A DNA stretch of 64,000 nucleotides, from NCBI GenBank assembly GCA_036386415.1, contig DASVVT010000084.1, positions 62,001-126,000 on the forward strand. The letters run 5' to 3'. The DNA is from DASVVT01 sp036386415 (lineage in GTDB: Bacteria > Acidobacteriota > Blastocatellia > Pyrinomonadales > Pyrinomonadaceae). Positions 1-8,472 of the stretch are shown here, piece by piece (the first letter of the stretch is position 1; each line of letters starts with the position of its first letter). Made by a program: the position numbers and the translations under genes. The notes beneath the pieces are model-generated. The model searched no databases. It worked only from the letters and a program-made list of their open reading frames with translations, and was not told the DNA's origin.

Positions 1-314
1 TCGCCCACCTTCGGATTGATACGCGCGGGTGCGCCCGATGGCTTCCCTTCTCTATCCAACTTCGCAAAGAGCACGTCCGCTTCGCTCTCCCTATGCTCGA
101 CCCAGGCGATGTACAAGGAGCCATCACGGCTCGTCGCCAAAGCAGGCTCAGCCGCATCCCTCTCTGCTGCGGAGACGCGCACGGGCTGGCTCACACGAGC
201 GACCAACTCTTTGGCCGCCGATCCTTTCGGTGGTTCCTGCTTATCATGACGCGCGCAGCCGGACGTTATGAGCAGCACTACACACACTGTGACTAATCGT
301 TGTGTCATCATCAT
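1..314 (-). CDS. BNR/sialidase-like repeat lipoprotein, N-terminal part (cut by window edge)
   Basis: The frame is open from an ATG at 314 to the left edge, so only about the first 104 residues are visible. The start is a run of three ATG codons followed by a hydrophobic stretch and a lipobox-like ITSGC, so the product should be a lipoprotein attached after signal peptidase II cleavage. Further in, EPALATSRDGSLYIAWVEH resembles a blade of BNR/sialidase-type beta-propellers, which read as 'true data, real-time display' repeats. The start lies 6 bases after the stop of the TonB receptor gene, which suggests co-transcription. The function is unknown; a surface propeller working with the receptor is an inference. 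The rest of the gene is outside the window. Confidence 0.7.
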   Translation of the reverse strand, partial: MMMTQRLVTVCVVLLITSGCARHDKQEPPKGSAAKELVARVSQPVRVSAAERDAAEPALATSRDGSLYIAWVEHRESEADVLFAKLDREGKPSGAPARINPKVG

Positions 315-319
315 CGCAC

Positions 320-3154
320 CTAAAAGAGTAGACGTAGACCCAGTTGAATCTGGTGCGGATGGTCTGCGGCAGTTGGCGTGCCGAACGCTGGCAGCGGAGT
401 GAGCCCCGTGCCGAAGACGTTGTTCGGGACCTGAAAGTTCGGCCTGTTAAGCACGTTGAATCCTTCGATGATTGTTTCCAGCAAGACGCTCTCGGTGAAT
501 CGAAAGCGGCGGCTCAAACGCAGGTCGAGCGAGGCGAAGTCGAATCCGCGCCCCGTGTTGCGCCCGACGCCGAGGGGTCGGTCGTTGAAGTTGGTATCGA
601 AGTTCCGATCATTACCGGTCAGGATGTTGAAGGGAAGCCTCGAAGCATAGGTGAAAATGTAGCTCAACTGGAAACCCGAAACTGCGCGACGCATCGCGCC
701 GCGACCGTCCGCGCCCGGCGCGTTGAACGTGCCGCTTGCGACGAGACGGTGACGCTGGTCGTTGTCGGAGAGCCCGCGATCATCCCGGACGTTAAAGTTA
801 TCCTGCGGCGAGCTAAAGAAGAAGTTGCCCGCATCATCTATAGATTTTGAAAGCGTATAGGAGAGGCGAAAGCTGCCCCATCGCGCCGCTCGTTTGTTAA
901 AGGCGACGACCAGCGCATCGTAAGAGGAATCGCCGGAACTTTCGTAGCGGTTGATGTTGCCTAGATTCGGGTCGGGGCGACCCAGATTAGGAACGCCCGC
1001 CGAGGCCGGGAAGCGCGGGACGTTGACGTTGCGCGATAAGATCAGATGTAAGCCTCGCAGATGAATGTAGCCGACCGAAAGCGTTGCGTCGCCCGGCAAC
1101 TCACGTTCGACCTGAAGGCTGGCCTGCTCGCTGTAGCTGTTCTCTATATCCGGGTCAATCCTCGTCACGTTCGGCTTTGTGATGAGAGTCGCAGGCTGCG
1201 CGGCGAGCACGCCCGGAAAGACCGGAGCATTCGTTTGATTTGGCGAGAGCTGCACGACCACATATTTCGAGCCGTCGCGTTGCAGGGCGTTTGAGGTGGC
1301 GCGCAAGGGAATGCGGTCGTAATAGATGCCGAAGCTAAAGCGCACGACCGTTTTATGATCGCCCGGCGAGTAAGCGATGCCTATGCGCGGCGCGAAGTTA
1401 TTGGTGTCGGTGTTGATGGGGTCAGGCAGAAACTGCGCGTCGTAGCGCAGCCCCAGATTGAGCGTCAGGCCGGAACGTGGCCGCCACTCGTCCTGAATGA
1501 ATAACCCCACGTTTGGGTTCGATTGAAACTGTGTGGGCGCGCCGAACGCCTGTTGAAAGCCGTTCGTGCTGTAGCTCCCCGTCAGAAAGTTATTCAGGGA
1601 TGTAAAGGTGTAGACGCCCTGAAACGCGCCTGGGGAAAGGATGTTCACGCGGTTGAGAAGGAAGTCCACGCCGCCTTTGATGGAGTGCGCTCCGCGCTCT
1701 GTGGTGATGGTATCAACCAACTCGTAAAGATTGATGTCGCGCGCCAGAGGCGAGAAGGTGGCGGAGCCAAAGCTGGCGACGCCGTTGATGTTGACCGCAG
1801 GCCCCACCTCATCATTGAGGGGCGCGCGCAGGCGGCTGCGTATGAGCTGAAAGCGCGCCTCGTTGACGGTGCGCGGCGAGAGCGTAGTCACGTTGCTCGC
1901 CATGATCGTCTGGTCGCAGTCTGTGAGGCTGCTGCCGCGACTGACGGCGTTGAGTCCTCCCACGTTGCGTGAGTTGATGGCAGAGAGATCGTAGAGGCTA
2001 TAGCGCAGCGTGAAAAGGTTCGCAGCGCTCAGCCTGTGATCGAAGCGCGCGAAAAAGTTGGTCGTGTCAAAGCCTCCGGGCACGATGCCCGTCTCGATGC
2101 GCGCACCTCTATAGCCAACCTGATCGAGCCGGTTGTTGATCGCCGCGACACTGGCGGGTGAGATGGTGATGACGTTCGAGTCGTTGCGGCGCGTCTGCTC
2201 GAAGTTGACGAAGAGAAAGGTTCTGTCGCGCCGGATGGGGCCGCCGAGGCTCGCGCCGTATTGCGCCTGCGTCAACGTGTCCTTGCGCGTGGCGAGCGGG
2301 TTCCTGGCGTCCAGGCGTTGATTGCGTAGAAATCCGTAGATGCGCCCGTGCCAGTCGTTCGTGCCCGACTGTGTGATGATATTGACCACACCTGACGACG
2401 CGCGCCCGAACTCGGCGACGCCGCCGGAGGTCACCACCTGAAACTCGCGCACGACCTCCTGGCTGTAGAACGTCCCCGCGAGGTCTGCCGCATCGTCGTT
2501 AGCCGAGAGCCCGTCCAGCAGGAAGCTGTTGTTGAGATTACGCCCTCCGGCGATGGAGAGCCCCGTTCCAGGCACGGCGGAAGTCTCCGCGAAGCGCTGT
2601 ACGCTTCCAGTGTTAGTGCGCGAGACGCCCGGCACGAGCAGCGCCAGATCGAGATAGTTGCGGCCATTCAACGGAAGATCATCCACCTCCCTGGGGCGGA
2701 TCGTTTCGGCCAACTGCGTGCGCGCCACCTCGACAACCGGCAAAGTATCCAGAACGACCACGTTATCTACCAGAGTCGCGACCGTGAGTTTGAACGGTAC
2801 GTCGAGCGTCTGGCCGACCGTCAGCGTGAGTTCTTCGGTGATCGTGGCAAAGCCCTCTCTCTCAACAGAAATCCGGTACGTCCCGACCGGAAGATACGTG
2901 AAACGGTAACGCCCCTCTTCATCCGTCGTGACGCTACGCTGTTGGTTGGTGTCAAGTTTTTTAGCCGTCACGGTCGCGCCGCTGACAGCCGCGCCGTGAG
3001 GGTCCAACACAAGCCCGCTCAACGTGGCGGAGGTCACGGCCTGCTGCGCGCGCACGCTCCATCCGGCTGAGAGGATCAAAGCGAAGGTCAATACGAAGAC
3101 TGCCAGACCGACACGATGACACCGCAGCACGCTTGCCTGCGATTCTTCATGCAT
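320..3154 (-). CDS. TonB-dependent receptor, Oar-like, with N-terminal carboxypeptidase-regulatory domain
   Basis: This is an outer-membrane, TonB-energised beta-barrel receptor of about 944 residues. From the chosen ATG at 3154 the protein has a signal peptide ending near VRAQQ. A carboxypeptidase-regulatory-like beta-sandwich follows (SGLVLDPHGAAVSGATVTA), then a plug domain with LPLNGRNYLDLALLVPGV and SGVVNIITQSGTNDWHG, then a long barrel ending in the aromatic C-terminus LGLRLLF. A longer frame reaches 3253, but AGGAG eight bases before 3154 and the signal peptide that starts there decide the start. Oar-like receptors are abundant in Acidobacteriota and usually import polymers or chelates. 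The substrate is not readable here; the nearby metal-binding proteins hint at metal. It is followed at 6 bases by the lipoprotein gene. Confidence 0.92.
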   Translation of the reverse strand: MHEESQASVLRCHRVGLAVFVLTFALILSAGWSVRAQQAVTSATLSGLVLDPHGAAVSGATVTAKKLDTNQQRSVTTDEEGRYRFTYLPVGTYRISVEREGFATITEELTLTVGQTLDVPFKLTVATLVDNVVVLDTLPVVEVARTQLAETIRPREVDDLPLNGRNYLDLALLVPGVSRTNTGSVQRFAETSAVPGTGLSIAGGRNLNNSFLLDGLSANDDAADLAGTFYSQEVVREFQVVTSGGVAEFGRASSGVVNIITQSGTNDWHGRIYGFLRNQRLDARNPLATRKDTLTQAQYGASLGGPIRRDRTFLFVNFEQTRRNDSNVITISPASVAAINNRLDQVGYRGARIETGIVPGGFDTTNFFARFDHRLSAANLFTLRYSLYDLSAINSRNVGGLNAVSRGSSLTDCDQTIMASNVTTLSPRTVNEARFQLIRSRLRAPLNDEVGPAVNINGVASFGSATFSPLARDINLYELVDTITTERGAHSIKGGVDFLLNRVNILSPGAFQGVYTFTSLNNFLTGSYSTNGFQQAFGAPTQFQSNPNVGLFIQDEWRPRSGLTLNLGLRYDAQFLPDPINTDTNNFAPRIGIAYSPGDHKTVVRFSFGIYYDRIPLRATSNALQRDGSKYVVVQLSPNQTNAPVFPGVLAAQPATLITKPNVTRIDPDIENSYSEQASLQVERELPGDATLSVGYIHLRGLHLILSRNVNVPRFPASAGVPNLGRPDPNLGNINRYESSGDSSYDALVVAFNKRAARWGSFRLSYTLSKSIDDAGNFFFSSPQDNFNVRDDRGLSDNDQRHRLVASGTFNAPGADGRGAMRRAVSGFQLSYIFTYASRLPFNILTGNDRNFDTNFNDRPLGVGRNTGRGFDFASLDLRLSRRFRFTESVLLETIIEGFNVLNRPNFQVPNNVFGTGLTPLPAFGTPTAADHPHQIQLGLRLLF

Positions 3155-3312
3155 ACTCTTTCTCCTGAAAATGCAAACGCCCGCCCGGACGGGTGTACTC
3201 CGTCCAGGCGAAAAGCAGATCATCCCGCGACGCATGCTCGCATGGTCAATCAAGCGAACGCTTCCGTCTGGTTTTACCGGCGCGAGTTGACGTTACTGTT
3301 CTGGTCGTAGGG

Positions 3313-3954
3313 TCAGGAGAATGTGGGCGGCGCACGTGGAATGAGCTTGCCTCGCAGCACGTTTAAGGTTCTATCAAGGTTGCGCTCTGAAAGAGAAGGG
3401 CGAGCTTTTGAAAAGGGTCTTGGCTGCCCTGCATGAGATAGATGCGCAGGGTCTCTCTGGCGTCCCTCGCCAGATGAGCTGAAAACTCCCGCGCCGCAGT
3501 CTTGCCGACATCCGCCTGAAAGAATGGTCGCAGTGACGACCCGCTTCCGCCCCGGCGCGTTTTGATGTGCATCATGGTGCGAAGGATGATGAGCCTTGCC
3601 CTGGAGATGTCCGTATGAAGCCGCGTCACTGAGCGGGACATCCGGCACGTGCATCATCACGTGATGATGCGGCGTCGATTCCCCGCCCGTCCCATCAATC
3701 GTGGTCGATTCGAGCCTTGGTCTCTTACTGCCCGTCTTGAGGTTGACGTGGCATGCGATGACGCTGGCGCATGACCCGGCTTCGTGCGGCGGCTTGCCCG
3801 CGCAGCAAGCCATTGTGCAGAGAGTTGACGGTGACGATGATGACGACGATGCGCTAGAGGGAGCAAGTCCCGAAAGCAGCGCCAGCATAAGTATCGCCGC
3901 CACGACAAAACGCGTCGCGCGTAACTTCAAGGCGATGGGCAAAGGGAACCGCAC
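3313..3954 (-). CDS. Secreted Cys/His-rich small protein of unknown function
   Basis: A GTG start at 3954 is preceded by AAAGGA at a good distance. The 213-residue product begins with a clear signal peptide (FVVAAILMLALLSGLAP). After it comes a cysteine cluster (CTMACCAGKPPHEAGSC and a further Cys-His pair), then a histidine-rich middle (HHHVMMH, HHPSHHDAH), a second Cys pair (CRQDCGAG) and a basic, proline-rich tail ending PRAPPTFS. The clusters suggest metal binding outside the cytoplasm, which is inference. It lies directly upstream of the TonB receptor on the same strand and divergent from a CusF-like protein. A shorter overlapping frame (3363-3641) was considered and rejected because it lacks the signal peptide and the Shine-Dalgarno site. 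Confidence 0.6.
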   Translation of the reverse strand: MRFPLPIALKLRATRFVVAAILMLALLSGLAPSSASSSSSSPSTLCTMACCAGKPPHEAGSCASVIACHVNLKTGSKRPRLESTTIDGTGGESTPHHHVMMHVPDVPLSDAASYGHLQGKAHHPSHHDAHQNAPGRKRVVTATILSGGCRQDCGAGVFSSSGEGRQRDPAHLSHAGQPRPFSKARPSLSERNLDRTLNVLRGKLIPRAPPTFS

Positions 3955-4070
3955 TGAAATCCTTTTGAGCGAGCAAGAAAAATTGATGACGCGCAGATTG
4001 TGTCACCGGATGGGCGGGAGCGCAAGAGTATTTCATAGCTATGAGCGGTCGCGTCGCGCGCGACTGGCTC

Positions 4071-4168
4071 TTCTCTGTGTAATCTCCGTGATCTCTGCGC
4101 CTCTGTGGTGAATGAAGTTTAGTAACACTCACCACAGAGGCACAGAGGACGCAGAGGATGCACAGAGC
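4071..4168. repeat. Inverted word repeat, CACAGAGG type
   Basis: The left arm (4071-4110) and right arm (4127-4168) are imperfect reverse complements built from the words CACAGAGG and ACGCAGAGG. It occupies most of the 320-base divergent gap between the Cys/His-rich gene and the CusF-like gene. Nothing else clear is visible in that gap. Confidence 0.75.
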
Positions 4169-4274
4169 GCTAAGCACATGAGGATACCATCTGAACCTCA
4201 GCGAGCTTTCACTTTCAAAAGCCATGATGATATGTTGTCAGCCCTGACCTTGAAGCTTACGGAGGATTTGAATC

Positions 4275-4676
4275 TTGAAGTTACGTATCTCGCGTGATCG
4301 TCATATCGCCCTACGATGGTGCTTTATCTCTTTCGTGCTTCTCATGATCCTCGGCTGCGCCCCCTCCTGTCGGCAGGCTGGGACAGACAATCAAGCCACC
4401 ACTACACAGAATCAAGCGGAGGCAACGAAGCAAGCAGCCGACGTCAAACTTCATCACGGCGTCGGCGTCATCAAAAAGATCAACCCTCAAGACCTCTCAA
4501 TCATGATCGACCACGAAGAGATCAAAGACTATATGGCCGCCATGACGATGGAATATTACGTTAAAGACAGATCGCTTCTGGACTCCATTCAGCCCGGCGA
4601 TAAAGTAGATTTTACGATTGAAGACAAGCAGGGAGTGGTGCGGATATCCGAGATCAAAAAGAAGCAAGAACAGTAG
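4275..4676 (+). CDS. CusF-like copper-binding lipoprotein
   Basis: A 133-residue protein with a signal sequence and lipobox (LLMILGC, Cys28), so it is probably a lipid-anchored periplasmic protein. After a Gln/Thr-rich linker it carries a CusF-type small barrel. The expected metal-site motif is recognisable as H-E-E-I-x3-Y-M-x2-M-T-M, where the His and the MxM methionines are the usual Cu(I)/Ag(I) ligands. The TTG start at 4275 has GGAGG nine bases upstream. CusF-family proteins deliver copper to efflux pumps or bind it in the periplasm; no CusABC pump lies in the window. The last codons CAG-TAG form the edge of the repeat that follows. Confidence 0.8.
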   Translation: MKLRISRDRHIALRWCFISFVLLMILGCAPSCRQAGTDNQATTTQNQAEATKQAADVKLHHGVGVIKKINPQDLSIMIDHEEIKDYMAAMTMEYYVKDRSLLDSIQPGDKVDFTIEDKQGVVRISEIKKKQEQ

Positions 4677-4804
4677 ACAGTAGACAGTAGAAAAAGAAAA
4701 TCCGGTTGATGCGGTTGAATACTGACCCTTTAAATCAAACTAGACGGCAAAGCACGGCGCTTCGGCTTTTCTACTGACTACTGACTACTGTCTACTGTCT
4801 ACTG
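4671..4804. repeat. Inverted word repeat, CAGTAGT/CAGTAGAC type
   Basis: The left arm has four tandem copies of a CAGTAGAC-like word and the right arm has the reverse-complement words (CTACTGACTACTG and similar). The arms contain the stop codons of both convergent neighbours (CusF-like at 4674-4676, EtfA at 4799-4801), so both proteins end in Glu-Gln-stop. The loop shares GCGGTTGA...CCTTT-AATCA with the repeat at 61471. Confidence 0.9.
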
Positions 4805-5779
4805 TTCCCTCACTTTTTTCACTTCTTCCGTCAAGATGGGGAGCACTTCAAAAAGGTCGCCGACGATGCCGTAATCGGCGATGTCGAAGATCGGCGCTTC
4901 CGGGTCTTTGTTGACGGCGACGATCGTGCCGGAGTTCTTCATGCCGACGAGATGTTGAATCGCGCCTGAGATGCCGAGGGCGATGTAGAGCTTGGGGGCG
5001 ACAGTCTGGCCGGAAGAACCTATCTGGCGATCAATCGGCAGCCATTCGGCGTCGCAGATCGGACGCGAGGCGGCGATGTCCCCGCCCAGAGCCTCTGCCA
5101 GTTTCTCTGCGAGCGCGATGTTATCTTTGCTCTTGATGCCGCGCCCGATGGCGACGATCACGTCAGCCTTGGTGAGATCGACGGCCTGTTTGACCTCCTG
5201 GAACGCAGGCTCAGGCTTCATGCGCACCTCGCCTACTTCAACCTCCATGGTCTCGACGGGCGCTGCGCTGCTACCCTTCGCGGCCTGATCCGCGCGATAC
5301 GCTCCCGATTGAAAGGTGGCGAAGACGGGCGGCTCACCATCTGAAACAATATCCGCGTCGATCTTGCCGAGGAAGATGCGTCTTGAAAAGGTGACGGAGC
5401 CGTCAGCTACGCGAGCGCGAATGCAATCGCTGATGAGCCCTTTGCCGAAACGCGCGGCGAGCTTCGGCGCGTAGTCGCGCACCAGATACGTGTGCGGCAT
5501 GATGACGTACTGCGGATCGAGACGGCGAATCACACGCTCCATCGCATCCGTGTAACCGTCCGGCGTGTACTCCGCCAGCTTCGCATTGTCCGCATAGACC
5601 ACACGGCTCACGTCAAACGCCGCCACTTCCTGCGCCAGATCATTCATGCCCGCGCCCAGCACCACGGCGGTCACGGGCTGCTCCAACTGCGAGCCCAAAC
5701 TCTGCGCCGCAGCCACAGCCTCGAAAGAGGTTTTATTAAAAGCCCCCGCGCGATGCTCTGCAAATACCAGGATACTCAT
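4799..5779 (-). CDS. etfA: Electron transfer flavoprotein subunit alpha
   Basis: A 326-residue protein that, with EtfB, carries electrons from acyl-CoA dehydrogenases through FAD. The N-terminal half has the ETF alpha/beta fold (MSILVFAEHRAGAFNKTSFE). The C-terminal FAD domain shows SGAIQHLVGMKNSGTIVAVN and DPEAPIFDIADYGIVGDL, both diagnostic of the alpha subunit. It follows etfB on the same strand across a 128-base gap filled by an inverted repeat, and no Shine-Dalgarno sequence is visible before its ATG. The stop codon lies in the next repeat. Confidence 0.96.
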   Translation of the reverse strand: MSILVFAEHRAGAFNKTSFEAVAAAQSLGSQLEQPVTAVVLGAGMNDLAQEVAAFDVSRVVYADNAKLAEYTPDGYTDAMERVIRRLDPQYVIMPHTYLVRDYAPKLAARFGKGLISDCIRARVADGSVTFSRRIFLGKIDADIVSDGEPPVFATFQSGAYRADQAAKGSSAAPVETMEVEVGEVRMKPEPAFQEVKQAVDLTKADVIVAIGRGIKSKDNIALAEKLAEALGGDIAASRPICDAEWLPIDRQIGSSGQTVAPKLYIALGISGAIQHLVGMKNSGTIVAVNKDPEAPIFDIADYGIVGDLFEVLPILTEEVKKVREQ

Positions 5780-5782
5780 AAT

Positions 5783-5905
5783 TTGTCCGTGGTCAGTGGT
5801 CAGTGGTCAGTTGTTGGTTGGATATGACGGTTCTTGAACGCTTAATCTTCAGCTTTCAACTCACCCGTCACAAACAACGGACAACGGACAACAGACAACT
5901 GACAG
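5783..5905. repeat. Inverted word repeat, GTCAGTG/GTCAGTTGTC type
   Basis: The left arm is GTCCGTGGTCAGTGGTCAG with more copies; the right arm has ACAACGGACAACGGACAAC and ACAACTGAC. The loop contains GCTTAATCTTCAG (5840-5852), which recurs at 22846-22858. The repeat fills the whole etfB-etfA gap. Confidence 0.9.
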
Positions 5906-5907
5906 TT

Positions 5908-6684
5908 TTATATGACCCTTGCTTCCGTGTGCAATTTTTCGGCGAGCGCGACGGCTCCTGCTTTCGCGTCGCCGTCGCCTAGAAACTGCGTCCGTTTCGT
6001 TTTCTCAGGAAAGTAAACCTTTTCGATGCGCTGGTGGGACGGGCGCGTAGTGGCATCAGCGGAAGGCTTGACCTCTTTGATCTCCTTCTTTTTCGCCGCC
6101 ATGATCCCTTTGAGCGTGGCGTAGCGAATCTGGCTGATGCCGGATTGAATTGTCAGCAGCGCAGGCCGCGACATCGCGTACCACTGATACCAGCCGCTCT
6201 CAAGCTCGCGCTTAACCCGAAGCTGCTCGCCCGAAGCATCCACTTCGATGACGATGGTCGCGTGCGGCAGCCCCAGCAGTTCGGCCATGATGACGCCCGT
6301 TTGTGCGTAGCCGTAATCGTCCGACTGGAGGCCGGTCAGCACAAGGTCTGCCTGTTCGCCCTTGATGGCTTCCGCCAGCACGCTCGCCGCCGCATAGGGT
6401 GAGAGGCTTCCCGGATTATCAACGACGACATGTATGGCGCGGTCTGCGCCGCGCGCCAGCGCATCCTTGATGACGCTCTTGACGCGCTGCGGCCCCATAG
6501 AGCACACCACAACCTCGCCGCTCCCGTGCTTCTCCTTCAAACGCAACGCCTCTTCGAGCGCATACCCGTCCGACTCATTCACCTCGTAAGACAGATCGCC
6601 CTCTTCAATCCACGTCGCATCCTTATTAATACGCAGGATCGCATCCTTATTAGCGACCTGTTTCATCAAGACTATGATCTTCAT
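5908..6684 (-). CDS. etfB: Electron transfer flavoprotein subunit beta
   Basis: A 258-residue partner of EtfA. The start at 6684 gives the family-typical MKIIVLMKQV and has AAGGA upstream; a frame two codons longer exists. The AMP-binding/signature stretch VLTGLQSDDYGYAQTG and the recognition-loop stretch VKRELESGWYQWYAMSRPAL are visible. It is first in an etfBA pair on the minus strand. The pair probably supports beta-oxidation or amino-acid oxidation, in line with the hydroxyacyl-CoA dehydrogenase and thiolase genes 8-10 kb away. Confidence 0.95.
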   Translation of the reverse strand: MKIIVLMKQVANKDAILRINKDATWIEEGDLSYEVNESDGYALEEALRLKEKHGSGEVVVCSMGPQRVKSVIKDALARGADRAIHVVVDNPGSLSPYAAASVLAEAIKGEQADLVLTGLQSDDYGYAQTGVIMAELLGLPHATIVIEVDASGEQLRVKRELESGWYQWYAMSRPALLTIQSGISQIRYATLKGIMAAKKKEIKEVKPSADATTRPSHQRIEKVYFPEKTKRTQFLGDGDAKAGAVALAEKLHTEARVI

Positions 6685-6700
6685 CAGCAATCCTTGAGAG

Positions 6701-6800
6701 AGAATACAGAATACAGGAGACAGGAGACAGGAGACAGAAGGATAAGGCGGTAACCGCTTTTATCTTATTCTGTCTCCTCTATTCTGTATTCTGTCTCCTG
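6701..6800. repeat. Inverted word repeat, ACAGGAGACAG/AATACAG type
   Basis: The left arm is AGAATACAGAATACAGGAGACAG with more copies; the right arm is TCTGTCTCC...ATTCTGTATTCTG. A small GCGGTAACCGC palindrome sits in the loop. It occupies the gap between fabF and etfB. Confidence 0.88.
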
Positions 6801-6803
6801 CTT

Positions 6804-8045
6804 TTATTCCTCGTACCTCTTGAACAGCAATGCCGCATTGGTTCCGCCGAAGCCGAAGCTGTTGGAGAGAGCATAGTGCACCTCCCTTTCGCGCGGCTCG
6901 TTGGGCACGTAGTCCAGATCGCAATCGGGGTCCGGGTTGACGTAGTTGATCGTCGGCGGCAAAGTGCGACGGTGGATAGCCAACACGGAGAAGACGCCCT
7001 CGATGCCGCCCGCCGCGCCGAGCAGGTGGCCGGTCATGGATTTGGTCGAGCTGACGGCGAGCTTGTAGGCATGCTCGCCGAAAGTCTTTTTAATCGCCAG
7101 CGTCTCGAACTTATCGTTATAGGGCGTGCTTGTCCCGTGCGCGTTGATGTAATCGACCTGCTCAGGCCGCGCGTCCCCATCCTTCAGCGCCTTCTGCATG
7201 ACGCGAATCGCGCCGGAGCCGGTTTCGTCAGGCATCGTGATGTGGAAGGCGTCGGCGGTCATGCCGTAGCCAACCAGCTCCGCATAAATCCTCGCGCCCC
7301 TTCGCCTGGCAGACTCCAACTCTTCGAGCACCATCAGCCCCGCGCCCTCGCCGATGACGAAGCCGTCGCGGTCGCGCTCAAACGGGCGCGAGGCGCGAAG
7401 GGGGTCGTCGTTGCGCGTCGAGAGCGCGCGCATGGCGGCAAAGCCCGCCACACTCATGGGCGTGATCGCTGATTCCGCGCCGCCGCAGATCATCGCGTCG
7501 GCGTCGCCACGCTGAATGATCTTGAAACTGTCCCCAATGGCGTGCGCGCCCGCCGAACAGGCTGTCGCGGTGGCAGAATTAGGCCCCTTCGCGCCGATGC
7601 GTATGGAGACCTGACCGGCTGCCAGGTTGACAATCGCCGACGGGATGAAGAAAGGCGAGACGCGACCCGGCCCATCGTTCAAGAGCTTCGAGTGCTCGCG
7701 CTCAATAGCCCAGAAGTCGCCGATGCCGCTGCTAATGTACGTCCCAACTGCTTCGGAGTTCTCGTCTGTAACCACCAGCCCGCTATCGCGCATCGCTTCA
7801 TCCGAAGCGGCGATGGCGTAGTGGATGAAAGCGCCCATCTTGCGCGCCTCTTTCTTCTCCACGTAGTCGAGCGGATCGAAGTCCTTCACCTCGGCGGCAA
7901 AGCGCACGGGAAACTTCTCTGTATCGAACTTCTTAATCATATCCACGCCGCTACGGCCCGCCATCAGCGCAGACCAGGTGGCCTCCACCGAATTGCCGAC
8001 CGGCGTCACCAGACCGAGACCCGTAACTACGACGCGACGTTTCAA
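6804..8045 (-). CDS. fabF: 3-oxoacyl-[acyl-carrier-protein] synthase II (KAS II)
   Basis: A condensing enzyme that elongates acyl-ACP with malonyl-ACP. It has about 413 residues with the Cys-His-His set: TACSAGAHAIGD (nucleophile Cys), NAHGTSTPYND and SMTGHLLGAAGG. The C-terminus has the usual NSFGFGGTNAALLF. A TTG start at 8045 gives MKRRVVVTGLG and has AAAGGAG eight bases upstream, so it is preferred over another TTG two codons earlier. It is the last gene of the fab operon. Confidence 0.96.
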   Translation of the reverse strand: MKRRVVVTGLGLVTPVGNSVEATWSALMAGRSGVDMIKKFDTEKFPVRFAAEVKDFDPLDYVEKKEARKMGAFIHYAIAASDEAMRDSGLVVTDENSEAVGTYISSGIGDFWAIEREHSKLLNDGPGRVSPFFIPSAIVNLAAGQVSIRIGAKGPNSATATACSAGAHAIGDSFKIIQRGDADAMICGGAESAITPMSVAGFAAMRALSTRNDDPLRASRPFERDRDGFVIGEGAGLMVLEELESARRRGARIYAELVGYGMTADAFHITMPDETGSGAIRVMQKALKDGDARPEQVDYINAHGTSTPYNDKFETLAIKKTFGEHAYKLAVSSTKSMTGHLLGAAGGIEGVFSVLAIHRRTLPPTINYVNPDPDCDLDYVPNEPREREVHYALSNSFGFGGTNAALLFKRYEE

Positions 8046-8062
8046 AATCAATACTCCTTTTA

Positions 8063-8187
8063 AGTAGTCAGTAGTCAGTAGTCAGTAGCCAGTAGAAAAG
8101 CTTTCGCCATCTAATCGTCATGGTGTCAGCCATAGTGCACGCCACGCAGCAGCGCCTACTGACTACTGGCTACTGTCTCCTGTCTTC
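8063..8187. repeat. Inverted word repeat, AGTAGTC/CAGTAGC type
   Basis: The left arm has four copies of an AGTAGTC-like heptamer and the right arm is CTACTGACTACTGGCTACTG. The arms are separated by about 60 bases. It fills the acpP-fabF gap. AAAGGAG for fabF lies just outside it. Confidence 0.9.
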
Positions 8188-8430
8188 TTACTTCTTGTGC
8201 TGATCGATGTAGTTGTAAGCATCGCGCACGCTCTGAATTTTCTCGGCGTCCTCGTCAGGTATCTCGATGCCGAACTCCTCTTCAAAGCGCATCACAAGCT
8301 CCACCGTGTCGAGCGAATCCGCACCGAGATCATCTATGAAACGCGCGTTGGGTGTGACCTCGTTTTCGTCCACTCCCAGTTCATCGACGATAATCTGCTT
8401 CACTTTATTCTCGATCTCTTGATCGGGCAT
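8188..8430 (-). CDS. acpP: Acyl carrier protein
   Basis: An 80-residue acidic carrier. The phosphopantetheine site DDLGADSLDTVELVM is intact (Ser in DSL), and helix III EIPDEDAEKIQSV is typical. The length is standard. It lies between fabD and fabF. No fabG (ketoacyl-ACP reductase) lies next to it, although one usually does in this kind of cluster. Confidence 0.97.
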   Translation of the reverse strand: MPDQEIENKVKQIIVDELGVDENEVTPNARFIDDLGADSLDTVELVMRFEEEFGIEIPDEDAEKIQSVRDAYNYIDQHKK

Positions 8431-8472
8431 TTCCTTTGCTCCTCTGTGAATGATAGGAAAACTTATGACCGT

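Noticed and set aside
344..850. 168-residue plus-strand frame opposite the TonB receptor
   Set aside because: It is a shadow of the barrel-coding sequence; the translation lacks any motif.
3363..3641. A 92-residue minus-strand frame inside the Cys/His-rich gene
   Set aside because: It looks protein-like in part, but the 213-residue frame has a signal peptide, a GTG with AAAGGA upstream and clustered Cys and His.
4112..4297. Plus-strand frame of 61 residues before the CusF-like gene
   Set aside because: It is made largely of repeat-arm sequence, and the CusF-like start with GGAGG lies in another frame.
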